Below, one piece after another: positions 21,002 to 31,720 of a DNA stretch of 64,000 nt. Position 1 is the first letter of the stretch, and every line of letters begins with the position of its first letter. A program made the position numbers and the translations under genes. This stretch comes from Rugalucina vietnamica. Taxonomy: Eukaryota; Mollusca; Bivalvia; Lucinida; Lucinidae. Location: positions 45,408,188-45,472,187 of the forward strand of contig OZ024872.1 of the NCBI GenBank assembly GCA_964017185.1, written 5' to 3'. The notes below the pieces were generated by a model. It saw nothing but the letters and a program-made list of their open reading frames with translations. It did no database searches and was not told where the DNA came from.

Positions 21002-21797
21002 TGTTATATATAATTGATTCAATAATATTGATTCTTTTAAAAGCTATTACTTATAATTTATATATATAATCAAAGTGGAGTAACCCAATTAATTAATATA
21101 TATTTCTTTTTATGTTTCTACAATTTATTATCTAGAACTTTGTAGAAGAATATCATTGATTATTTTTATCACTGTTATATAATTTAGAAGTATAGAAAAT
21201 TCTATGAGCACTTTGTGGATAATTCCAGATGAAAATGGAGTGAGTGTTTTTTTTTTTACCATAAGTTAAAAATATATTTGGACTATGTATACTGAGATCT
21301 CGAAGGGTCTAGTGGACTCTCGTTTAGTCTTGATGGTCGTTGCGGCCTTGAATTCTCTCTGGAGAATTCTAAATTCTCTTTGGAGAATTTAAAAGAACTT
21401 TCGTTTAGTTCGTTTCTTTTCTAGAGAAAAGTTTATTATATCATTCTCTAGAAACCTGGAGAATTTCCTTAGATGTATAAATATAGGTCCCAATTCAGTC
21501 GTAGGTATTCAGAAATTTGAAGTGATTTAAAGTATATAATTTTGGTTGTTTCACTAGTGTTTTGTGTGGATTAAAATATACATGTGCTCATATTCTGGTT
21601 ACTGGATTGTGGACTTACATTTGAGGGACAAGGACTTATTTGACATTAACTTTGTAAGTTATTTATTTATTTATTTACTTATCTGTTTGTTTGTTTTTTA
21701 TGTATTTGCAGCATTTATTTGTTTGATTAAATATTGTTAAGTTTAAATTACTTGGTTGTTTTTCGCTGTACCTGTCTAGTTACGCTAGGTCGTAACA
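21002..21797 (+). repeat. 3' LTR
   Basis: Identical to the 5' LTR except for one extra T in each of two T-runs. It is followed by TTGG, the target duplication, then the resumed Penelope tail. Confidence 0.93.
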
Positions 21798-21925
21798 TTG
21801 GAAATATAAATAGCTGCTCACTCGGCTTACGATATGTTTTCTAACTATAAGTACCTAATTCTCAATTTAGTTTTTTGGAGTGGGGTTATCGTTGTGTTTT
21901 CCTGATCATTACGTTTTTTCCATTT
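21798..21925 (+). repeat. Penelope tail fragment, right of the LTR element
   Basis: AATAGCTGCTCACTCGGCTT and ACGATATGTTTTC continue the tail cut at 15,149. The end is near TTTCCTGATCATTACG. Confidence 0.6.
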
Positions 21926-23929
21926 TATTAGTTTTTGGTGTTTGTATGAAACCAACATAGAGACAGGAGCCCATCATTTACCATTTGATAATGTTAGAAA
22001 GAGAAATAATCAAAATACAATGTAACTACCATTTATCCACCTTTCTTACATCAATACTACATGCGTTTTTGCTGTCATGTGAATCGGTATGCAAATTAAA
22101 GTGAAGATCGTTCAGCGAACGCAGCTTTGTGTCATATTGTCAATTTGGATCAGTAGACTATTCAGTCTGATCAGTAGACTCAGCAACAGTTTGCTTTTTA
22201 ACTGAAAGAATAGCTGCAGCCTATGCATTTTTTTCTTCGAGTCTGTAACAATTACTACGAAAGCCGATTAATATATGATCTGTCTGCTAAATCATATCTT
22301 ATATACAGTTTTAATGGTTTCCACGAAATGAATAGGCATGTAACAGTCTCCTGTGAATTATTATTCACAGTTATGACTCATACAGATCAAATGTAAAGGG
22401 CACTTATTACTCGATGATAATTGTGGAATAATTCTCTGTACGCACAGCTGATTCCATCATAAATCTGACAATTTCCTTCCATGTAATTTACTTTTAGATA
22501 ACCTAACGAGTGTCTATAAATAGATTTGAGTTCGTTTTCAAGTATCAGTGGTGGAGATAATGTGATTACCGTTTTATACGTGATATGTTCAAACAAACTT
22601 CAATGATTTTCATTTATTAATCTATGAAATATTTTGCTCAGAGACAGATACAAACACGCGTATTTAATATGTGTTTCAAATAAATGAGATGCATTCATTT
22701 CAAAAATGGATTTTGAAAGAACGGAAGTCAACACAGGACGGACATTTGGCCCAACCTTATGTCCGTATGTACATGTATAATTAACAAAATATGGATAATT
22801 GGATTACCATTAATTGAGCTGTGATCAATTTTTATCATTAAAGTTTATCGAGTGCTGATTTAAACTGGTGTTTTGAAAGATATTGACTTTTGACGTCAAA
22901 TCAAAGATTTTAAATTGGCCAAGATCTGACAAAAGGGGGCTCATGGTCCAAATTTCAACATTTAGATATTATTAACATTTAAAAGACCAAGTTTCTCTGA
23001 GTATTTTCTGAAAATTTGAAGAAATTATCTTCACAAATAGCAAAGCTAGCATGCAAAGGTATGTAGTTGACGCAATCTAAACATGACGTTATGAAATTTG
23101 ATGACATTTAGACGTTAATGACGTTAATGCCGATCTAATTTATCACTGAAATAAAAAGAAGCTAAGACAAAAATTCTCGAAATTCCATGTGTTTCTTGAA
23201 GTTGAACATCTATACCACTGTACAGATTATGCAATAGGCAAAAATTCACACACCATGTGATAAAACATGCACAACAAAGGACGTACCTGGTTTTTAAATG
23301 AGGATAGTCCTTATGGCGCAACGGTTGCCTTGGTAACATTCAAGATACCAATATCTTTGTTTCATAAGATATATATGTGTCTTGGATTGTGTTAGAACAT
23401 TAAAGCAGTTTGACATAAATATCAGAGTGCAAAATATTTCAAATTCAAATGGTTTTTAAATCTTAATAGCATAAACATAAAGATCTACGTGCCCGAATAC
23501 ACCTTTTGTCAGATCCGCGCTCAAATGACTTTGTTTGTAAATACTTTGATATGAAGTGTGTATAGACGTTTCCTTTCCTGGACTTTATGAATAAGTGCGC
23601 AAATAGGAAGGAGGAATTAAGAAATACATAGTTCCGGAGATTGTCACTGACTAGCTTGAAAGGATGATCATAAAGTGCGACATGTCATCCTTCAGTTTGT
23701 TATCCTTCCGGATTGCTAAATAACAAGAGGACAGTATCTAAACTACAAAGGAGATGAACCTTTAAGCAAAGACAAAACTGTTGTGGAATAGATACATTTC
23801 TCGTTAGAACTTTCTGCATGAAACATAAGGCGTCAATAATTGATTTCACGTCTAAGAATTACTCACAATAGGTGAACTTTCTAGATCTACATGTAGTAAT
23901 CAAAACGTGCAAATTGCAGCAATGCATGT
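21926..23929. other. Region upstream of the GPCR gene, nothing recognised
   Basis: Two kb of AT-rich sequence without repeats shared elsewhere in the window. The GPCR promoter and any 5' untranslated exon would lie here, but no site is distinctive enough to call. Confidence 0.4.
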
Positions 23930-25228
23930 ATGAAAATAAATAAACATATTGGAAGAAGCTGGAAACTGGAAAATGTGGAAATAATCAGACTAAATAAGGT
24001 AAACTTGGAATGTTTGAGGGTACATAGCGCTGAGATGAACGTCACCAAGAAACCAACAACTCTTCATGGTGATTTCATAGCTGGAAATAATTCCTTTGAT
24101 AAACCAAACCCAGATCAACTTCTAGGAGAGCTAAATGATGAGCTGGCGAATAGACTAATACCGGTGATAGTTGTACTAGGACTGTTAATGACGATTGGTA
24201 TTTGTGGCAACAGTCTTGTAGTGTACGTTTATTGGAGGTGGGCTAAAATGAAGGGTACCACAAAGAGGGTATTCATTCTTACGCTAGCTCATCTAGATTT
24301 GACAGTGTGTTCGATAGCAATTCCCTTTGAAATTTATGATCTTAGGAATAAAGCAGATTTTCAAAATCTGACTGCGTGCAAAATAGGACGTATCTTGGAG
24401 TACAGTATGGTTTTAGCATCGGGATTTGTGCTGGTGTCTGTTTCCGTGGAAAGATACGTTTTTCTTTGCAAAGCTTATGATAAATTTTCAAAGAGAAAAG
24501 CACAATGGATTTGCGTCGGGTGCGTAATTTTGTCGTTGATAATCGGCGGACCTTCTGCGACGTTTGCAGGTATTAAGAAAACCAAGTTGGGAGGTACTGA
24601 ACTTTACGGACACGAATGCTCCATGGATTCGGAAGATGGAAATTCTAAAATAGCACAGAAGATTTATTATTATCTTTTGTCCGCAATATTTCTGATATGC
24701 GTTTGCGTCTTGGTGGTTATCTATTTAATTATATGGAGTTTGTTAAGGAAGTACCAAAACGAATCTTTGCGGCATACAAACTCAGTGAACTCTTTAAGAA
24801 TAAACAGGAATGACTTGGATAAAGAGTTACCAATAGACAATATATGTGTTCCAAAGGAAACTCGCTCGGGAAGCGCCGAATCAACAGTGACACTTAGACG
24901 GGGACCAGGGCAAAGAAAGTTCAAATCCCCTAGTAGCATCATAGTGTTCTTTTCAGTAACAGTGACGTTTTTACTGAGCTTCCTACCACATATCATTGTT
25001 AAATTTCTGATGTTTTTCGGCGTACATTTGGACGAAATCACGAACAAGGAAGCTGGAGAATTGCTTTATAATTTCTTCATCCGTTCGTACTTGGTAGGGA
25101 ATGTGTCGAACCCATTTCTTTACAGCATTCTGAATAAACCGTTTCGGTATGAACTCAAGCGATGCATGAGGCGGTTGTACCAAGGAGAAAAATTTGAACA
25201 TAGAAATACATATTTGGTGGACTTATAA
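23930..25228 (+). CDS. Class A (rhodopsin-like) G protein-coupled receptor, intronless
   Basis: The 432-residue frame has seven hydrophobic helices: about 77-103 (N94 in GNSLVVY), 112-134 (D123 in LAHLD), 152-177, 192-212, 245-272, 335-362 and 376-400 (NPFLY 394-398), followed by helix 8 (PFRYELKR) and C412, a possible palmitoylation site. C150 and C230 would form the conserved disulfide. The DRY motif is ERY (174-176) and the helix-6 CWxP is SFLP (350-353). The N-terminus has N-glycosylation sites (NVT, NNS). The third intracellular loop is long and basic. A second ATG at 24,035 (M36) has the better start context and may be the real start. The sequence resembles peptide-type invertebrate receptors, but no ligand can be named. 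Confidence 0.88.
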   Translation: MKINKHIGRSWKLENVEIIRLNKVNLECLRVHSAEMNVTKKPTTLHGDFIAGNNSFDKPNPDQLLGELNDELANRLIPVIVVLGLLMTIGICGNSLVVYVYWRWAKMKGTTKRVFILTLAHLDLTVCSIAIPFEIYDLRNKADFQNLTACKIGRILEYSMVLASGFVLVSVSVERYVFLCKAYDKFSKRKAQWICVGCVILSLIIGGPSATFAGIKKTKLGGTELYGHECSMDSEDGNSKIAQKIYYYLLSAIFLICVCVLVVIYLIIWSLLRKYQNESLRHTNSVNSLRINRNDLDKELPIDNICVPKETRSGSAESTVTLRRGPGQRKFKSPSSIIVFFSVTVTFLLSFLPHIIVKFLMFFGVHLDEITNKEAGELLYNFFIRSYLVGNVSNPFLYSILNKPFRYELKRCMRRLYQGEKFEHRNTYLVDL

Positions 25229-25644
25229 ATGATACACGCCGAAGGGAACATTTCTTCGACGGATTGGGTATTTGACCAAATTAAATTAGACAAAATGTTG
25301 TACAACAATAAAGAATGAATTTTGTAAGCCAGAAGAAGGGTTGCATGACATACCAACGTTAAATAGAGTAAGGAGTCCTGGATGCATCGTATAGACATAC
25401 ATATACGAAGCAAAATTTATGCTTTTGATGTCTTCATTTCTGCATGCATAAACTCACGGCGTAAAACAAATCATAAAGACCTTCGGAGAAATAAGATAAT
25501 ATATTTCCCTTCTTTCTTGCTCCAAGCATCAACGATCATATACTCTTAAGTCTCTTATAAATAGTTAAAACGAATCCCCGCAATTGTTAATTCAATAAAA
25601 TGCAAGTCTACGTCGAGGGATTTTCGCTTATGTGTGACGAGGCC
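25229..25644. other. Downstream of the GPCR gene, nothing recognised
   Basis: AT-rich sequence that should hold the 3' untranslated region. AATAAA occurs at about 25,308 and 25,595 and could serve as a polyadenylation signal; neither can be chosen without transcript data. Confidence 0.35.
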
Positions 25645-26125
25645 TTAAGCCACATGAAAGTCTCAAACTTAGTGCAAAAACGCTACAATATATAATTTTG
25701 GTGATTATGGAACAATACGTATTTAGGCTATGAATCCACGAGGCAATTGCATGCAGTGTATAAATGTTTGTAAACTTATACAAAATGGAACTTTCACGTA
25801 GAAATATCCGCCCTTGAAATTGAAATAGGAAACACTAGTACCTAAAAGTAAGACCGTGGATAGAAGGTGCTGGTTGTTGTTTTTTAACTTTGGCAGCCTG
25901 TTGATAAGATGGGTTGCTACCTTTAAAAACGATGCTCTGGTAACCCATATTTCTATAATAATTGACAGTATAGGTCAATTCCTTTCTGTTGTGCTTGTTG
26001 CCATTGTTTTTGGTTTGTGCTGACCGGCTGGCTGCCTCGCTGTGAAAGGTAGTAACCAGCCCAAATAAATTGCGTAATGATTATATACTGAAAATCAAAA
26101 GTCTTGCACCACCCTGTTTTTTTTT
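25645..26125 (+). repeat. Interspersed repeat R1, copy 1
   Basis: Shares GGAACAATACGTATTTAGGC with 61,360, and ATATCCGCCCTT, ACACTAGTACCTAAA, GTAAGACCGTGGATAGAAGG and GTGCTGACCGGCTGGCTGCC with 63,150-63,430. The right edge has TTGCACCACCCTG, found inverted near 34,523. No coding capacity; class unknown. Confidence 0.65.
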
Positions 26126-26766
26126 TGGTAATCTTCATTATCAACAAGAATTATTTTTATTTCTAACATTCTTTTTGGTCAATTCAAATATCAAATCTTT
26201 GACTTTGCAGCAAATTCAAGAGTGTTGATGATGTGACAAAAAGTGTAAATGCACGTTTTTGGAAAAATTGATTACCAATGAAATTTTAACTAAGTTTTGA
26301 AGGTGCATGTTATCTGTATAAAGTCAGTATCAGAAAACAACAAAGCTTTTTGATATTTAGAGAATTCGTAGTTTTTACACAATTTTAAAAATAGGCATTT
26401 TAGCGGTTATGAAAATGGTCTTTAAACAGCAAAGATTACAAAGACACATACAGTCTAAGGTTAGGGCGGATACGCACATGTCCCTCACGACTGTTTTTGC
26501 GAGTTTCATAAACAGAAATCAAATCCGTTTTCTGTACTTCCGATGTGTATGCAAGAATTTTTAAATTTTATATAACAACTACCATTCAGTATTTTTTTTT
26601 CAATTTTATGTTCCATTGTACTGTTTTGAGATTGAACAACTTGTTCCATACAATAATTTGTTATGAACAAAGCTAATTGTCCCAGCAAAGCAGCGTAAAG
26701 TTGGTGCAATATTTGGTAGAGCTTTAAAACAAAGTCTAAATGGATCAAATAAAGCACTAACTTAAA

Positions 26767-27386
26767 ACAGCAGTCAGACATAAGCGTATAAGCCAAACGC
26801 GCGTTAGGCGTGTTGACAAAAATGTAAAATTCAACATACGCCAGGAGCACGTCGGAGACACGTAAGAAGCGCGTGTAACGCGCGTTTTGTACGCTTGGTA
26901 TACGTCCGTTGGGCGTCGCTGTACGTCGCTGTAAGTCGCTGCACGCTTCAGGTGCGTTTGGGCTCAAAATGTTTTTTAACATGCTTAAAAAATTTCTAGA
27001 AGCTCGGCGTGTCCCGGGCGTGTGTCTTATACGTTTCGAATAAGTTCCACGCGCGTTACAGGCGCGTTGAATATGTCTCGAACGCGTTCGGCGCACGTTT
27101 GAGGCACGCCAGTGTACGCTACATGCGCGTTCCTATTTTCATGAGATATTGCTTCAGTAGCGTGCCCCAAGCGCGTGTGAGACGCGTTTTCAACGTTTTT
27201 CTGCGCGCCTGTAGCGCGTGTAGTACTCCAAAACTTTGAAATTGTTTATAATTACTGTCCGGCACACGCCGGTTAAAGGCGAGTTAAAGGAACAAATCAA
27301 TTTTTATGTCCAAAATCTTCAGCGTATTGAGATTTTTTCATACGCCAGTCGCGCGTTTGGGTTATACGCTAAAGTGTGACTGCTGT
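26767..27386. mobile_element. 620-bp GCGCGT-motif MITE
   Basis: TIRs run about 40 bp (ACAGCAGTCAGACATAAGCG on the left, CGCTAAAGTGTGACTGCTGT on the right). Flanking TTAAA at 26,762-26,766 and 27,387-27,391 is a clean 5-bp target duplication. The interior is crowded with GCGCGT, ACGCGCGTT, GGCGCGTTG and GGCACGC words in both orientations. No transposase. Confidence 0.8.
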
Positions 27387-27733
27387 TTAAAGTCTCATTA
27401 TACTTTCAAGCAATTTTTTATGTGAAAAATATTTTTTGGGTTATAAGTTTCGTGCTAAAATGGTGCCTAAACATAGGCATTACAATTCTCATTGACGCGC
27501 CTTAATTTGAGCTAAAATTAAGGGAAATACCTTAATTTTGCTTCATTTACATTTTTTGTCTTAAGCCAATTTATTAAAATAAGTTAAAGGCGTGGCTAGA
27601 GGCGTGGAAACGTAGTAGGCTTGCGCACTCAAATAGTCTCGCGTCATCTTTAAAATATAAACAACATGTATCCATGAGCGGTTCGTCAATGTGGAGGCAA
27701 TAATTTTAGAAGTCAGTGATTCTTTAACGGGAT

Positions 27734-27813
27734 ATGGAGGAGAAGCTTAGGGAAGAAGAGGAATATTATGCGAGGTCCCATGACGAGGCGTCTTCAAAAC
27801 TTCTAGACATGTG
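27734..27813 (+). other. Possible small first coding exon (weak)
   Basis: An ATG opens a 26-codon acidic stretch (MEEKLREEEEYYARSHDEAS...) ending at a good donor ATGTG/GTAAGG. The upstream 150 bp have GGCGTGG motifs and a TATAAA-like phrase. No following exon was found and the peptide is not recognised, so this is only a candidate. Confidence 0.2.
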
Positions 27814-28095
27814 GTAAGGGTTCAGTCTCAGTTCTGTTTATCAAACATATATAAAACTAAAAATAACCCATGTATATTGAATGCTTTTAGCTTTGTGCAT
27901 CCTGCTTAAAGAGCCAAGATGCCCCATGAATGGACGTGGATATAAATCTGTTGAATCGCACATTGTCCACCATGCAAATTTAGACATTGTAACAATTGAA
28001 AGTGGTATAAGAACAGGATTTTATTATCATGTACATGTACATTAATTTTAATTGAGGTTCACAGCGGGGTATGTCTATTTAAGACATGAAGTCGC

Positions 28096-28100
<5 letters not shown>

Positions 28101-28139
<39 letters not shown>

Positions 28140-28156
28140 TTAATAATTAATAATAA
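28101..28156 (+). repeat. Poly-A tract with TAATAAT repeats
   Basis: A run of about 33 A is followed by repeated TTAATAA units. It could be the tail of an old retro-insertion on the plus strand, but no body was identified upstream. Confidence 0.6.
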
Positions 28157-28233
28157 CAAGTGTCGAGCTGTACTTTGAGATTTTTATCGATAATCACAAT
28201 CATCACACTGTGCCCAAAGCCAGTAATGCTATT

Positions 28234-28500
28234 GTCATTTGTAACCACGCTCCCCCGGAATATGAGCGGGGCTTTGACCAAAGTTTGGCCACGGCGGCGT
28301 GGGGGAAATATCTAGGGTTTGCTTTATATAGGCATAAAGGTCGGTGAAATGAAAATATAGCAGGCAACGGGGGAAAACAGCAGTGGTTTTACCAACGAGC
28401 AGTCCCCACAGGGTGGCTTTTAGCAGGGATTTGCTGGACCAAACGTCAAGGTCCCCGCTATTCACCGGGGTTAAGAGTTAGGGCCCTGGTTACAAATGAC
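28234..28500. mobile_element. 267-bp TIR element
   Basis: Perfect 14-bp ends GTCATTTGTAACCA (28,234) and TGGTTACAAATGAC (28,487-28,500). The interior is GC-rich (GGCCACGGCGGCGTGGGGGA, TCACCGGGGTTAAG) and unlike its AT-rich flanks. Non-coding; superfamily not assigned. Confidence 0.7.
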
Positions 28501-28769
28501 TAGTGCATAACAACAATGCATTCACGTAATATTCCATGTAATGATTTTATCGTTTTAGGCATTGTTAGTGAAAATCGGACACAGAGACTGTCAATGCCTA
28601 ACAAGAGGACTCAGATGAAACTTTCATTGAGTAAGTTCTATTTTCACTCTCACACAACATATCCAGTACGTCACATTCAATAGCTATGGTCATGTCGGGA
28701 CGGTGCCTCAATTTAATTGGACTTCTTCCAATCATTTGGAAGTCGTGATATGCACTCGTGGGGTGGGAT

Positions 28770-28772
<3 letters not shown>

Positions 28773-28847
<75 letters not shown>
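28773..28847 (+). repeat. (CT)n microsatellite
   Basis: An uninterrupted CT dinucleotide run of about 75 bp. Confidence 0.98.
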
Positions 28848-28849
<2 letters not shown>

Positions 28850-29518
28850 AATGTTTTGCTAACGTGGCTTTCTCTCATTTTCATTCTTAATCTTTTGAAG
28901 TTAGTCTACAAGATAAGTTTCGAAATATTGCTGGCGACCCATAATCAAATGGTGATAGTTTGTTTGAAGCGGCTAGAAAATTGTTGACTGGGGCGTTAAA
29001 CCTCAAAACAAACAAACGCAGGCCCGGTATGTCTGCAATTACTCAAGTTTTTTGGAATATGTTGAAAGACATAAGCATTCATTAAAGAAAGAAAAAACAA
29101 CAAACAAAACAGTTCGCTTTAAAAGCAAAGCAGCAGCAACAACTAAAAATTCAGAGAAAATGAATGTCATAATTTCGTGTGCGGCCTAAAATACACTTCA
29201 CTCACAATTTTTGAGAATAGGTAACATCAGGGTTGGTTTCGCTATGGCTTCACACCACTATCAACAATGTTTCAGTCATCTTGGGACGACGCCAGCGGTT
29301 TCCAGGTGTCAATCAGTATTATGCGAAGCTTTATCAAGTGCCTCGTTGAAGAACACTACACGGCGGAAGTAGTTATCGTGCCTAGCTCTTGCTGCAGACT
29401 TGCCCACTACCACTAATTATTACCGTTTGCAAAAGATTACCTTATCGTTACGAAAACTTGCCCATCCAATATACAGTGATTCTTTTTTCATTTGTAAAAA
29501 TTGAAAATTTTATAGGAA
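28848..29518. other. Intergenic, nothing recognised
   Basis: AT-rich sequence without shared repeats or supported exons. Confidence 0.35.
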
Positions 29519-29670
29519 AGTTTGATATTTTGAATAATTTTGCTTAAAACATAGATTGTTGGTACACGTTAGAGCCGCCTCGACGAGGCTGTTCTAACGA
29601 GTAAACAAAATCTATGTTTGGTATCAAAAATATGTAAACACCTGCATACCCCGGTTTTACAACGTAAAGT
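29519..29670. mobile_element. Palindromic MITE (copy 3, core only)
   Basis: Contains the central palindrome of the family at 14,444 and 60,449: AACATAGATTG, CGTTAGAGCCGCCTC and GAGGCTGTTCTAACG, AATCTATGTTTG. The outer TIRs are diverged or lost. Confidence 0.65.
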
Positions 29671-30589
29671 TAGGGATTTTGGCTTATACTTTTCATGGAT
29701 ATGTCTCCTGATCTTAAAATTTATTACTGTTATTAAAATTATTCTTGTAGGCAAAGCCTTCAAACAAAAGACGTTGCCAACTTACACAGTAGGAGAAAGT
29801 CTAATGCCGGAGTACACGGGAAGGATGACGAACATAGCACCGAAGACGATGTTGGCTGATTATGAGCGACTTCAATCAGATACCAACCAAAGGTTCAGGA
29901 TGATTCAGCTAAAAGTTGGACTGGGAGATGTTTTGGTCCTGTTCTCACTGTCCCGTTTTACGCTGTAAAGCGGAATGAACCGCGTCGACTGACAGGGATA
30001 CCGTGACGCCACCGTGGAAATCTTTGGCATACAGGGACAAACCGGGGTTTACTGGCGAGCCGTCACATTTGTATTAATCAAACGGAAGATGTTTAAGCTA
30101 TGTTCTCACAGTCCTGGATTATTTACGGTTATTTAGGATGACTCGTATTGAACCGGAGTAGAACCATAACGTCACCGTAGACATGCGTAACAATTCTGGA
30201 AATTCCGCTGCAGAACTGGCCATGGGCGACACCGAGTGCAAAACGTTATACCACCGGGGTTCGACCATGATAAACCGGGATGATAAAAAGTAAACTGTGG
30301 GTAAATGGGACGACACCGTGCCATTCGACACAAACCGGGCCTTCACCGGGATTCCACCTTAATGAACAGGGGCCTTTAAAAGTTTTCCTACCTTGAAGCC
30401 CGTTTTGGATCCGTTGGAGTCCCAGTTCACCCCGTGAATCTCAGTGGTTGCTACTTTCTTTAACAACGTGAAACACCAGCACAAGACCGTAACATGACAC
30501 GACACCCTTAAGAACCAACCAGTTTAACATCGGGTTCTACCGATTCGGAAATAAATGCCTGCACCGTGACGAAAGTGTTAGAACGCAGC
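29671..30589. other. Intergenic with recurring ACCG-rich phrases
   Basis: From 29,950 to 30,560 words such as ACCGTGACGCC, AACCGGGG, CACCGGGAT and CGTCACCGT recur in both orientations. This may be a decayed motif-rich element, but no TIR was found. No exon is supported. Confidence 0.35.
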
Positions 30590-30798
30590 AATAAAATATA
30601 AACAGAGATCCTTTAAGAGCAGTGAACATATTAATGAGAAAGTTGGTTGATTGGGGATTAACGTCCCACCAACAGCTAAGGTCATATGGAGACGGGACTT
30701 CGGTTTATAGTCCCATCCGACGGGCTGGAGAAGCCCGGGATCGAACCTGCGACCCCCCTGGTTTACAAGGCGAGTGACATAACCACTGTACCATACCA
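30590..30798 (-). repeat. tRNA-derived SINE with retroelement tail
   Basis: On the minus strand the head reads TGGTACAGTGGTTATGTCAC (box A region), then GCAGGTTCGATCCCGGG (box B). The body has GACCTTAGCTGTTGGTGGGA. The tail is TTCACTGCTCTTAAAGGATC with an AT-rich end. The tail equals that of the insert at 637-720 and resembles the tail of the hammerhead-bearing insert at 36,260-36,452. A hammerhead-like core lies directly at its 5' side. Confidence 0.75.
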
Positions 30799-30801
30799 TG
30801 T

Positions 30802-30825
30802 TTTCGGCTACTTGAGCCTCGTCAG
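30802..30825 (-). ncRNA. Hammerhead-like core, 3' half missing
   Basis: Minus strand: CTGACGA, a 4-bp stem GGCT/AGCC with loop CAAGT, then GAAA. These are the two conserved core boxes and stem II of a hammerhead ribozyme. The sequence then runs into the SINE head. No strand complementary to the upstream GAGCTCGGTTA was found to close stem I, so it is probably not active. Confidence 0.45.
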
Positions 30826-31009
30826 TAACCGAGCTCCAACGGATCTATCTTTTACAAGATTTAACTTAGCAGTGACTTCAATGAAGATATTAAAGGAATA
30901 GGTTTACAAACATTATTCTTCATTTCAAAAGAAAGAGATCAGCGAAACACACATTTTGACACCATATTTATTAAAATCGGTTGAGTGGTTTTGAAGAAAG
31001 TCTTAATAT

Positions 31010-31245
31010 TCAACAATGGCCGCCTATGGTGGCCGCCATTTTGTTTAGCTAGTCACGTGACCGAAAAGGAAAAATCGCGGCTTATTTACAGTAGTAGACT
31101 TAATTTTTACATTTTAAAACAGGTCAGTATGATTCTATTAAGTGAATGAAAAGTATTTCAACAACTTTCATACTTTAATATGCATGGAAATGGCAGATAT
31201 TTACAATTCCATTATTGTGAGGGAGTGACGTCATACCCTCACAGC
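31010..31245. promoter_or_regulatory. Promoter-like cluster of factor motifs (weak)
   Basis: Within 230 bp lie GGCCGCCATTTTG (YY1-type), GTCACGTGAC (E-box, palindromic) and GTGACGTCAT (CRE-type) near 31,226. Such clusters occur in metazoan promoters, but no adjacent gene was recognised, and the same words could belong to an unlisted repeat. Confidence 0.25.
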
Positions 31246-31548
31246 CTCGTTCTGGATTTGGGCCAAACCCCTATAATTTTCTTATACCTTGGTTGATTTT
31301 CATAAAATTTATTGCAAACTGTTCAGCTACATGAAGGCTTTCATAAAACGCACACACAATAGTTTGTGGGCCTATTCCTTTAACAAAATTATATTTTATA
31401 AAAATGGTGTTTTCACCAATGGAATGATATTGATATTTTCTCTGTTGATTGAAGTCAGTCGACATTTCTACAGTAATTTCTTGGTTATTTCTGACGTTTC
31501 CATTCAATAGACTTCATCAAAGTTTATTTGTTTCACTTCAGAAAACAG

Positions 31549-31720
31549 GGGACCGCGGTGGCGTAGTGCTAGAGCATCGAACTCCTGATGAAGCGGTCCC
31601 GGGTTCGATCCACACTGGTGGCACCGTGTTGTGTTCTTGAGCAAGACACATTAAAACCAGAGTACTGGTGAAAACCCCGGGAGCGTTGGGGCCGTCCAGA
31701 CATAGCAAACTAACAAACTT
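31549..31720 (+). repeat. tRNA-derived SINE
   Basis: The head GGTGGCGTAGTGCTAGAGCA (box A) and GGGTTCGATCC (box B) is followed by GTGTTGTGTTCTTGAGCAAG, a phrase common in the conserved core of invertebrate SINEs, and a body with AAACCCCGGGAGCGTTGGGG. The absence of a paired acceptor stem and the attached body argue against a functional tRNA gene. Confidence 0.75.

Larger units (their letters stand above)
15150..21797 (+). mobile_element. Complete Ty3/Gypsy-type LTR retrotransposon, Gmr1-like pol order
   Basis: The 6.65-kb element has two LTRs of 794 and 796 bp (TGTTATATA...CGTAACA), a primer-binding site candidate, one gag-pol frame, a purine tract and a 4-bp target duplication TTGG. The integrase is encoded before RT and RNase H, as in the Gmr1 group of Ty3/Gypsy elements, which copies the Ty1/Copia order. 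There is no env frame. LTRs differ only by two homopolymer indels, so insertion is recent. Damage in the RT region suggests the copy may have moved using proteins from another copy. Confidence 0.92.

Noticed and set aside
15150..21797. Endogenous retrovirus with envelope
   Set aside because: Only one gag-pol frame is present, ending 44 bases before the polypurine tract, leaving no room for an env frame.
31583..31610. CTGATGA in the SINE anticodon region as a hammerhead core
   Set aside because: No GAAA box or stem II at the right distance.
31549..31625. Functional tRNA gene
   Set aside because: Boxes A and B are present, but the acceptor stem does not pair and a SINE body follows directly.
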